From assembly GCA_002422985.1 (NCBI GenBank), contig DITZ01000019.1:1-5412 (forward strand): a stretch of 5,412 bases of DNA. Reading direction: 5' to 3'. Under the pieces are notes generated by a model, which made no database searches, had not been told where the DNA came from, and saw only the letters and a program-made list of their open reading frames with translations. The stretch is from Sphingomonadales bacterium UBA6171 (lineage in GTDB: Bacteria; Pseudomonadota; Alphaproteobacteria; Sphingomonadales; Sphingomonadaceae). Both the position numbers and the translations under genes were made by a program. This document shows, in pieces, positions 1 to 4,461 of this stretch. Position 1 is the stretch's first letter. Each line of letters starts with the position of its first letter.

Positions 1-299
1 AGCGAGCCGCCGAAGACGGTGAAATCCTGGCTGAACACGAACAGCAGCCGGCCGTTGATGGTGCCGGAGCCGGTAACAACGCCGTCGCCGGGGATTTTCG
101 TCGCCTCCATGCCGAATTCGACGCAATTATGTTCGACATACATGTCCAGCTCTTCGAACGAGCCTTCGTCGAGCAGGATGTCCAGCCGCTCGCGCGCGGT
201 GAGGCGGCCCTTGGCGTGCTGCGCGTCGATGCGGGCCTGACCGCCGCCGATGCGGGCTGCGTCCCGCCGCTTTTCCAGTTCATCGAGCACCTTCAACAT
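1..299 (-). CDS. pccB: Acyl-CoA (propionyl-CoA) carboxylase carboxyltransferase (beta) subunit, N-terminal part, cut by window edge
   Basis: Only the first 99 codons are present; the gene runs off the left edge. The protein starts [15 protein letters not shown] and continues with the N-terminal signature of biotin-dependent acyl-CoA carboxylase beta subunits: [15 protein letters not shown] (about residues 36-50), [12 protein letters not shown], then [14 protein letters not shown] and [12 protein letters not shown] (about 80-98), the start of the crotonase-like carboxyltransferase fold. The family transfers carboxyl groups from carboxybiotin to acyl-CoA; in alphaproteobacteria this form is usually propionyl-CoA carboxylase, making methylmalonyl-CoA in the cytoplasm together with a biotin-carrying alpha subunit. 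The ATG at 299 is chosen because AGGGA (plus-strand 308-312) lies 8 nt upstream and the residues match the usual family start. It is divergent from the gene at 474. Substrate choice (propionyl- versus acetyl- or methylcrotonyl-CoA) cannot be settled from this fragment; propionyl is the best guess. Confidence 0.9.
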   Translation of the reverse strand, partial: MLKVLDELEKRRDAARIGGGQARIDAQHAKGRLTARERLDILLDEGSFEELDMYVEHNCVEFGMEATKIPGDGVVTGSGTINGRLLFVFSQDFTVFGGS

Positions 300-473
300 A
301 TGCGCCGTCCCTGTTGTTTATCTGCATCTGTCCGCTTGCCGCTGCTGCCGGTTGCGTCAAGGGAAAAAGTGGCGGGGCGGGTGCGGCAGCGCCATAGCGA
401 AACCGGCAAGTCTCTGTTATCCAGCAGATGGCGGGCGGGCCGGGGCACGTTGCGCACTGCTGGGAGGCATAAG
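300..473. promoter_or_regulatory. Divergent intergenic region between pccB and the membrane-protein gene
   Basis: This 174-bp stretch separates two divergent starts, so it should carry the promoters of both. On the minus strand a good -35-like TTGACG lies at 355-360, but at 17-18 bp spacing the -10 position reads AAGCGG, which is poor. On the plus strand TGTTAT at 415-420 resembles a -10 box but has no fitting -35. I therefore infer a promoter region from gene arrangement and do not call individual promoters. No clear operator palindrome or riboswitch is visible. Confidence 0.4.
462..467 (+). promoter_or_regulatory. Shine-Dalgarno sequence deciding the start at 474
   Basis: GGGAGG lies 6 nt before the ATG at 474. 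It decides that start against the in-frame ATG at 129, which lies antisense inside pccB. Confidence 0.75.
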
Positions 474-1022
474 ATGATACGCATCCTGATCGGCAGCCTG
501 ATCGCGGCTGCTGCGACATTTCTTGTCGGATTGCTGATGTTCGCCACGCCCATGAGCGACATGGGCTTTAAGGTCGCCAGTCATGCGGTGCAGGTGCAGG
601 TGCAGGAAGCCCTGCGCGCACTGCCGGAGAGCGGCACCTATTTCATCCCCTATGGCGAGACGCCGGAAGCGCAGGCGCTGCATGAAGCCGGGCCGACAGC
701 GGTGATTCAGGTGAACCAGTCCGGCGCGAAAATCTTTGAACCGATGACCATGGTGAAAGGCTATGTGCATATGGTTATCGCCATGCTGTTGCTGGGGATT
801 TTCCTGTGGATGCTGCGCGGCGCGCTGCCGACCTTTGCGTCGCGGGTGATGCCGCTGCTGTTCCTGGCGGTGTTGGCCGCCTTCTGGACGCGGCTGGGTG
901 AACCGATCTGGTGGCGGACGGACTGGGCGAACGCGATCTATTCGGCGGCGTCGGACGTGATTTCGCTGGCGGTGGGCGGGCTGATCATGGCGGCCTTCAT
1001 TCCAAAGGCGGTGCGGCGATAA
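474..1022 (+). CDS. Conserved-looking hypothetical membrane protein, four predicted membrane helices
   Basis: The 182-residue product is not a family I recognise. It starts MIRILIGSLIAAAATFLVGL, a membrane anchor or uncleaved signal-type helix (about 4-24). An amphipathic, probably periplasmic segment of about 70 residues follows, containing a VQVQVQ stretch (39-44) and the TYFIPYGETPEA region (about 55-66). Three closely spaced helices come next: about 97-114, 122-138 and 160-176, with a Trp-rich loop GEPIWWRTDWAN (142-153) between the last two. The end is basic (PKAVRR). No catalytic motif is visible. A Shine-Dalgarno sequence 6 nt upstream and GC-rich codon use like the neighbours support expression. 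It is transcribed away from pccB, alone on its strand here, and its last 26 bp overlap the end of the oppositely oriented ATP12 gene. A role at the inner membrane is all that can be inferred. Confidence 0.85.
   Translation: MIRILIGSLIAAAATFLVGLLMFATPMSDMGFKVASHAVQVQVQEALRALPESGTYFIPYGETPEAQALHEAGPTAVIQVNQSGAKIFEPMTMVKGYVHMVIAMLLLGIFLWMLRGALPTFASRVMPLLFLAVLAAFWTRLGEPIWWRTDWANAIYSAASDVISLAVGGLIMAAFIPKAVRR
588..605 (+). repeat. Three perfect tandem copies of GTGCAG
   Basis: Three in-frame copies of GTGCAG encode Val-Gln three times (residues 39-44) in the hypothetical membrane protein. Because the unit is 6 bp, copy-number change would lengthen or shorten the protein by two residues without frameshift. 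It is short enough to be chance in GC-rich coding DNA. Confidence 0.6.
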
Positions 1023-1704
1023 GCGACAGGAAGGCGATCGCCGCATCATAGGTGCGGCGGCGTTCCGCGCGCGCGGCGGTGGCGAGACTGTCCTCGCCCC
1101 AATGCGCGGCCTGCCATAATTCCTCGAGTGCGCCGGCGTCAAAGGCCGCCTCGGCGCTGATGTCGCCGGCGATGAGCGCCAGCGCAATAACGGCCGAGCC
1201 GGTGATGGTGACAACCGGTTGCAGTGCGGCCAGTTGCCAGGCGTTGAAGCCGGCGTAGAGCGTCTGAACACGGGCGAGCGTTTCGGGCGGCTGCGGCACA
1301 TGCATCACGCCGGCGGTGCGGCGGAACAGCAGGGCGTGGCGCGCCTCCACGGCTTTCAGCAGCGGTTCCCAATGGGCGGCCTGATGCGCCACCAGCTCCA
1401 GCGGCGCGTCGGCGCGATAGCAGAGCAGCTCGCTTTCGGCATAGCCAGCCAGCGATTCCGCAAAGTCGCCATGGTCGGCGGTGACGATGTCGGTCGCCGC
1501 ATTGGCGAGGCCGGTGAGCGGGAGGCTGCCCGGCGCGACCTTGCCTTGTGCCGCCTGCCATTCGGCGGCGATGGCATCGGCAAGCATGATGGTGGGGAGC
1601 AGCAGCGGCGCGCGGGCCGGGGTGCGCAGCGGCCGGCCATCCAGCTGCACCTGCCAGCCGCCTTCGGTGCGGACGGCGCCGGCCTCCGTCCAGAAGCGCT
1701 TCAT
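997..1704 (-). CDS. ATP12-family F1-ATPase assembly chaperone
   Basis: This 235-residue protein matches the ATP12 family in length and motif order: LDGRPLRTPARAPLLLP (about 21-37), LADAIAAEWQAAQGKV then PGSLPLTGLANAATD (41-72), ESELLCYRAD (90-99) followed by HQAAHWEPLL (107-116), and the C-terminal GSAVIALALIAGD (169-181) with LEELWQAAHWGED (193-205). Atp12 in mitochondria binds the F1 alpha subunit and prevents its aggregation before assembly of the alpha/beta hexamer; the bacterial homologues, mostly alphaproteobacterial, are inferred to do the same in the cytoplasm. The acidic residue in the ELWQ region corresponds to the conserved acidic position known to matter in yeast Atp12, as far as I can align by eye. 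The start at 1704 overlaps the previous gene's stop as ATGA and has no clear Shine-Dalgarno sequence, suggesting coupling. It is the last gene of the minus-strand train and overlaps the convergent gene ending at 1022 by 26 bp. Confidence 0.93.
   Translation of the reverse strand: MKRFWTEAGAVRTEGGWQVQLDGRPLRTPARAPLLLPTIMLADAIAAEWQAAQGKVAPGSLPLTGLANAATDIVTADHGDFAESLAGYAESELLCYRADAPLELVAHQAAHWEPLLKAVEARHALLFRRTAGVMHVPQPPETLARVQTLYAGFNAWQLAALQPVVTITGSAVIALALIAGDISAEAAFDAGALEELWQAAHWGEDSLATAARAERRRTYDAAIAFLSLIAAPPLE
1039..1059. other. 7-bp inverted repeat just past the plus-strand gene's stop
   Basis: CGCCGCA and TGCGGCG flank a 7-nt loop, 17 bp after the stop at 1022 and inside the ATP12 coding region. 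It could help end the plus-strand transcript, but there is no T-run after it, so a classical intrinsic terminator is not supported. Such GC palindromes are common by chance at this base composition. Confidence 0.25.
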
Positions 1705-1910
1705 TGGCGACGGAAGGCCCGCAGCAGGCGCGAAGCAAAGCTGACGATGGCGGCACCGGCCAGCATCAGCGCCAGCCCGGCGAAGCGGCTGGCCGCGCCC
1801 AAGGGCTGTTCGCCCGCGACCCACAGGCCGAAGATGGCGAGCATGATGCCGATAAGGCGGATGCCGGTCATCCACCACAGTTGCGCCCTGGCGGGATCCG
1901 GCTCAGCCAT
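1701..1910 (-). CDS. Small two-helix membrane protein C (unknown function)
   Basis: The 69-residue product is unrecognised. It begins MAEPDPARAQLWW, has a hydrophobic helix at about 14-33 (TGIRLIGIMLAIFGLWVAG), a short loop, a second helix at about 43-60 (FAGLALMLAGAAIVSFA), and a basic tail RLLRAFRRQ. By the positive-inside rule both ends should be cytoplasmic. The ATG at 1910 sits inside the stop region of the upstream gene (ATGGCTGA, 8-bp overlap), and its stop overlaps the ATP12 start as ATGA, so it is wedged between coupled genes; no Shine-Dalgarno sequence is visible. It resembles protein B just upstream: same MAEPxP start, and ALMLA at residues 47-51 in both. The tight overlaps on both sides make it likely to be real. 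Its position next to an F1 assembly chaperone invites, but does not show, a link to ATP synthase or membrane complex assembly. Confidence 0.8.
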   Translation of the reverse strand: MAEPDPARAQLWWMTGIRLIGIMLAIFGLWVAGEQPLGAASRFAGLALMLAGAAIVSFASRLLRAFRRQ

Positions 1911-1912
1911 TG
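1903..1912 (-). repeat. Junction repeat copy 2 (CAATGGCTGA), stop/start overlap
   Basis: On the minus strand CAATGGCTGA contains the start of protein C and the stop of protein B. The identical ten bases occur 220 bp away at 2123-2132. With the flanking GG[T/C] on the plus strand (1900-1902 and 2120-2122) the match extends to 13 bp with one mismatch. Confidence 0.6.
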
Positions 1913-2130
1913 TCGTTGCCGGTCCAGCGGATGGCGTCGCGCAGGCGCCAGGCGGCCATCAGGAACAGGCCGCCGGCCGCCAGCATCAGGGCGGGGCCGA
2001 ACAGATTCTCCAGGCGCATTTCCTCCAGCCGGGCGAAATCGAGGATTGCGCCGCCGGCAAACCACAGGCCCGCGAGGAAGCTGCCGTTGGCGATGACGCG
2101 GCGCAGCAGCGAGGGGGCGGGTTCAGCCAT
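1903..2130 (-). CDS. Small two-helix membrane protein B (unknown function)
   Basis: The 75-residue product is unrecognised. It begins MAEPAPSLLRR, has a first hydrophobic stretch at about 12-33 (VIANGSFLAGLWFAGGAIL), a charged linker LEEMRLEN (35-42) and a second helix at about 43-61 (LFGPALMLAAGGLFLMAAW), then a basic tail RLRDAIRW. Both ends are predicted cytoplasmic. Its ATG at 2130 lies within the stop region of protein A (ATGGCTGA, 8-bp overlap), and the same arrangement repeats at its own end with protein C. There is no Shine-Dalgarno sequence before the start, so reinitiation by ribosomes finishing protein A is likely. In an ungapped by-eye alignment over residues 1-51, 15 positions are identical to protein C, including MAEP, P6, G16, L19, G21, A25, G45 and ALMLA. 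This suggests, but does not prove, a tandem duplication. Confidence 0.8.
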   Translation of the reverse strand: MAEPAPSLLRRVIANGSFLAGLWFAGGAILDFARLEEMRLENLFGPALMLAAGGLFLMAAWRLRDAIRWTGNDNG

Positions 2131-2132
2131 TG
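2123..2132 (-). repeat. Junction repeat copy 1 (CAATGGCTGA), stop/start overlap
   Basis: This contains the start of protein B and the stop of protein A, and is identical to the junction at 1903-1912. It may be a trace of duplication, or conservation of an efficient stop/restart arrangement. Confidence 0.6.
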
Positions 2133-2356
2133 CCGGCGACCGCGCGCGCCTTGCGGCGATAGATGAATGAGAGGCAAAAGGCGATCAGCGCAACCAGGCC
2201 GGAGAGCAGGATGGCGGTGCGGTTGGCGCCGGTCGGCGGCCAGCCGGCGGCGAGGCGCAGGCCGACAATCACCAGATTGAGCAGGCCGACCGCAAGCCAC
2301 ACCCAGCCACCCAGCAGCCATCCGCGCGCCTGTTTCGCGACATCATTCCCGGCCAT
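2123..2356 (-). CDS. Small two-helix membrane protein A (unknown function)
   Basis: The 77-residue product is unrecognised. After a short polar start (MAGNDVAKQAR) it has one long hydrophobic stretch at about 12-37 (GWLLGGWVWLAVGLLNLVIV), a short loop PPTGANR (40-46), a second helix at about 47-66 (TAILLSGLVALIAFCLSFIY) and a basic tail RRKARAVAGNG. Both termini are predicted cytoplasmic. I place the start at the ATG at 2356 rather than the TTG immediately before it (2359), because AAGGAG lies 7 nt before the ATG but only 4 nt before the TTG. The first 14 bp overlap the end of the HAD hydrolase gene, and its stop overlaps the start of protein B. It shares size and topology with B and C but no convincing sequence identity. 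Confidence 0.8.
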   Translation of the reverse strand: MAGNDVAKQARGWLLGGWVWLAVGLLNLVIVGLRLAAGWPPTGANRTAILLSGLVALIAFCLSFIYRRKARAVAGNG

Positions 2357-3002
2357 CAAGCAGCTCCTTCAGATGGGCGGCATCGCGGGCGACCGCCGCC
2401 GCGCCGGATGCCAGCAGTTCCGCGCTGTCATGATAGCCCCAGTCCACGCCGATGGCACGCACGCCGGCGGCGACGCCCATGCCCATGTCAAAGGCGGTGT
2501 CGCCGATGATGACGGTGGCAGCAGCGGGCGTGCCGGTGTCTGCCATACAGGCGTTCAGCATGGAAGGGTGCGGCTTGGACGGGTGCCGGTCTGCCGTGTG
2601 CAATGCTACGAAATGATGCGCAATATCATGATGTTCCAAACAATATCGCAGGCCGCGATCGCTTTTGCCGGTGGCAACCGCCATCAGCCAGCCCTCCACC
2701 GCCAATCGGTCGAGCAGGGCGCGCACGCCGTCGAACATCGGTTCGGCATCCAATTTGCTGTCGGCGCGCAGGCGCTGGAAGGCCTGTTTATAATCTTCCG
2801 CCAGCCGGGCATGGAGCGCGCCGTCTGCATCCGGCAGCAGCGCCTGCATCGCTTCCGGCAGCGACAGGCCGACGACGCGGCGAACGGCGTGCGGGTCCGG
2901 CTCGGCCAGGCCCGTGCGGGCGAAGCTGGCGTTCATGGCGCGCACGATGTTGGCGCTGGAATCGACCAGCGTGCCGTCACAATCGAACACCGCGAGCTTC
3001 AC
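2343..3002 (-). CDS. HAD-IA family hydrolase, phosphoglycolate-phosphatase-like
   Basis: The 219-residue product has all four haloacid dehalogenase motifs. Motif I is FDCDGTLVDS, with nucleophile Asp7 and acid/base Asp9. Motif II is VATGKS (Thr111). The motif III lysine is in PSKPHP (Lys143). Motif IV is IIGDTAFDM (Asp168 and Asp172, Mg2+ ligands). The helical cap lies between about residues 15 and 90, as in subfamily IA, and the length is normal for Gph-like phosphatases. These are cytoplasmic Mg2+-dependent phosphatases; phosphoglycolate is a frequent substrate but sequence alone does not fix it (pyrophosphatase PpaX-like or other sugar phosphates are alternatives). The start is a GTG at 3002 that overlaps the stop of the pseudouridine synthase gene as GTGA, with GGAG 9 nt upstream; no in-frame ATG lies near it, and the residues directly after GTG are the expected motif I lead-in. 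The gene's end contains the ribosome site and first 14 bp of protein A. Confidence 0.93.
   Translation of the reverse strand: MKLAVFDCDGTLVDSSANIVRAMNASFARTGLAEPDPHAVRRVVGLSLPEAMQALLPDADGALHARLAEDYKQAFQRLRADSKLDAEPMFDGVRALLDRLAVEGWLMAVATGKSDRGLRYCLEHHDIAHHFVALHTADRHPSKPHPSMLNACMADTGTPAAATVIIGDTAFDMGMGVAAGVRAIGVDWGYHDSAELLASGAAAVARDAAHLKELLDGRE
2364..2369 (-). promoter_or_regulatory. Shine-Dalgarno sequence for protein A, inside the HAD gene
   Basis: AAGGAG on the minus strand lies 7 nt before the ATG at 2356, within the last codons of the HAD hydrolase. It settles the ATG over the adjacent TTG. It is the strongest ribosome site visible in the minus-strand train, so the membrane-protein block may load ribosomes independently of the upstream genes. 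Confidence 0.75.
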
Positions 3003-4069
3003 GCGTTGCGGCTCCGCCGTTCGCCGCGCCGGTTGCCGGAGGTTGCGCTGGAATAGCGCCGCCGCCTGGGCTTTTCGCCGGGCTGCGGATCGGGCGGCAA
3101 CGGCACGCCTTCCGGATCAAAGCCCAGCATGACGAGCGATTCCCGGAAATGGTGCGGCAGATCGGCCGTGATATCGATGCCGCCGCCACCGGGCAGCGCG
3201 ATTTGCAGTTGCCGCGCGTGCAGATGCATCTTGCGGCTGATGCCGCCGGTAAGAAAGGCTTCGGGACCGCCATATTTGCCATCGCCCACAATGGGCGTGC
3301 CGGTGGCCGCGGCGTGCACGCGCAACTGGTGGGTGCGGCCGGTCAGCGGCTGCATTTCCACAAAGGCGGCACGGTCGCCCGCCCGGTCCATCACGCGGAA
3401 GCGGGAGCGGGCCATCTGGCCGGCCTCTTCGTCCACATGCATTTTCTCGCCGCCGGTGCCGGGCTGTTTGCCGATCGGCAGTTCGATCATCGCATCCCCC
3501 AGGCGCGGAACGCCGGCGGTGATCGCCCAATAGATTTTTCTTGTGTCGCGCGTGGCAAAACATCTGCCGAAATAGGCCGCCGCACGGGCGGTGCGCGCCA
3601 GCAGCAGCACGCCGGACGTATCCTTGTCCAGCCGGTGCACCAGCTTGGGGCGGCCTTCCGCCTCGAATTGCAGGGCATCCAGCAGGCCGTCCACATGTTC
3701 ATGGGTCTTTGTGCCGCCCTGGGTGGCAAGGCCCGGTGGCTTGTTGATGACCAGCGCGTGCGCATCGCGGTAAATCACCAGCGACTGCGCAAAATCAATC
3801 TCCTCGCCCGACAGCGGCCGCCGTTCCGGCCTGGGCCTGGCCACCATCAGCGCGCCGGTGTCGGCCAGCACCTCCATCGGCGGCACGCGCAGCGTCTGGC
3901 CTTCCGCCAGCCGGTCCCCCGGCCCCACGCGCGCGCCATCCAGCCGCAACTGGCCGGTGCGCGCCCAGCGGCTCACCTGATTGAAGCTGACTGCCTCCAT
4001 ATGCCGCTTGAACCAGCGGTCCACCCGGATGCCATCATCATCAGCTTCGATGCGAAATTCGCGACTCAT
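2999..4069 (-). CDS. RluC/RluD-type 23S rRNA pseudouridine synthase
   Basis: The 356-residue product has an N-terminal S4-like RNA-binding domain (about 14-62, with VDRWFKRH and VSRWARTGQLRLDG) and an RluA-family catalytic domain. The catalytic motif HRLDKDTSG (145-153) carries Asp148, which attacks the target uridine; INKPPGLATQGG (108-119) and GRTHQLRVH (244-252) are the other family signatures. The family isomerises uridine to pseudouridine in RNA; S4-plus-RluA proteins are usually the 23S rRNA enzymes RluC or RluD, and the order in this operon favours RluC (large-subunit peptidyl-transferase region sites in E. coli). I leave the symbol blank because site specificity is not visible. Residues from about 326 form a Pro/Arg-rich basic tail (KPRRRR, NRRGERRSRNA) beyond the usual end of the family (E. 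coli RluC is about 319 residues), perhaps extra RNA binding. The ATG at 4069 overlaps the crcB stop as ATGA, with GGAG 9 nt upstream. Confidence 0.95.
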   Translation of the reverse strand: MSREFRIEADDDGIRVDRWFKRHMEAVSFNQVSRWARTGQLRLDGARVGPGDRLAEGQTLRVPPMEVLADTGALMVARPRPERRPLSGEEIDFAQSLVIYRDAHALVINKPPGLATQGGTKTHEHVDGLLDALQFEAEGRPKLVHRLDKDTSGVLLLARTARAAAYFGRCFATRDTRKIYWAITAGVPRLGDAMIELPIGKQPGTGGEKMHVDEEAGQMARSRFRVMDRAGDRAAFVEMQPLTGRTHQLRVHAAATGTPIVGDGKYGGPEAFLTGGISRKMHLHARQLQIALPGGGGIDITADLPHHFRESLVMLGFDPEGVPLPPDPQPGEKPRRRRYSSATSGNRRGERRSRNA

Positions 4070-4425
4070 TCAAACAAACTCCGACCGATCATCATGCCGC
4101 CTGCCACGCCCAATATGCTGAGCAGCACCGATCCGGCGACATAGAAGATCATCATGCCCCACTGCCCCCGCTCCAACAGATGCACCGCATCCAGCGAAAA
4201 GGCGGAAAAAGTGGTGAAACCACCCAACAGCCCCACGCCCAGCAGCAGCCGCATGCTGTCCCCCGCCGCGCGGGACAACAGCCAGCCCATCAGCAGGCCC
4301 ATCAGCAGCCCGCCGAGCACATTGACCGCCATCGTCGCCCACGGCGTCGGCAGCAGCCGATAGGCCCCATAGCGCGCCATGGAGCCAAGGGCACCACCCA
4401 GGCCGACAAGAAGAAACTGTTGCAC
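4066..4425 (-). CDS. crcB: Fluoride ion channel CrcB (Fluc)
   Basis: The 119-residue, four-helix inner-membrane protein has the full set of Fluc signatures: GGALGSMARY (10-19), the conserved Asn in TMAVNVLGG (Asn35), and GLLGGFTTFSAFSLD (65-79), carrying the two pore phenylalanines (Phe70 and Phe73) and the conserved TTFS. Fluc proteins form dual-topology dimers that let F- leave the cytoplasm, protecting enzymes such as enolase and pyrophosphatase. The start is the GTG at 4425; upstream in the same frame there is no ATG before a stop, and the residues match the normal family start. Its ribosome site is weak. It lies 36 nt after rarA and overlaps the pseudouridine synthase gene by 4 bp. No fluoride riboswitch precedes it, so expression is probably constitutive with the operon. 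Confidence 0.96.
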   Translation of the reverse strand: MQQFLLVGLGGALGSMARYGAYRLLPTPWATMAVNVLGGLLMGLLMGWLLSRAAGDSMRLLLGVGLLGGFTTFSAFSLDAVHLLERGQWGMMIFYVAGSVLLSILGVAGGMMIGRSLFE

Positions 4426-4461
4426 CCGAACGCCATAACCCGGCCTTTGACGGATGCCAAA
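4426..4461 (-). other. 36-bp gap between rarA and crcB, the only intergenic gap in the gene train
   Basis: The gap is short and has no credible promoter, terminator (no hairpin with a T-run) or fluoride riboswitch aptamer. Transcription from rarA into crcB is the simplest reading. The AAAGG on the minus strand is about 20 nt before the GTG start, too far to be a normal Shine-Dalgarno sequence. Confidence 0.4.

Noticed and set aside
355..360. TTGACG -35-like box on the minus strand upstream of pccB
   Set aside because: No acceptable -10 hexamer occurs at 16-19 bp spacing, so I did not call it as a promoter.
129..473. Upstream in-frame extension of the plus-strand membrane-protein gene to an ATG at 129
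   Set aside because: It would run antisense through the pccB start and its residues look non-coding. The ATG at 474 has a good Shine-Dalgarno sequence and is followed directly by a membrane helix.
417..1301. 294-codon open frame on the minus strand
   Set aside because: It covers the opposite strand of the plus-strand membrane protein and a second frame of ATP12; Arg/His/Pro-rich shadow translation.
1705..1878. 58-residue N-terminal extension of ATP12
   Set aside because: This stretch is the coding sequence of small protein C in another frame, its residues are Arg/Gly-rich, and the ATP12 family starts at MKRFW, matching the ATGA overlap at 1701-1704.
1219..2166. 315-codon open frame on the plus strand
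   Set aside because: It is antisense to ATP12 and the small membrane-protein genes; Gly/Arg/Gln-rich translation without domains.
2357..2359. TTG start for small protein A
   Set aside because: The ATG three bases downstream has better spacing (7 nt versus 4 nt) from AAGGAG and is the stronger start codon.
2603..4144. 513-codon open frame on the plus strand
   Set aside because: It is antisense to the HAD, pseudouridine synthase and crcB genes, all with full family motifs. The translation is Arg/Pro/Ala-rich without domains, as expected for a shadow frame in GC-rich DNA.
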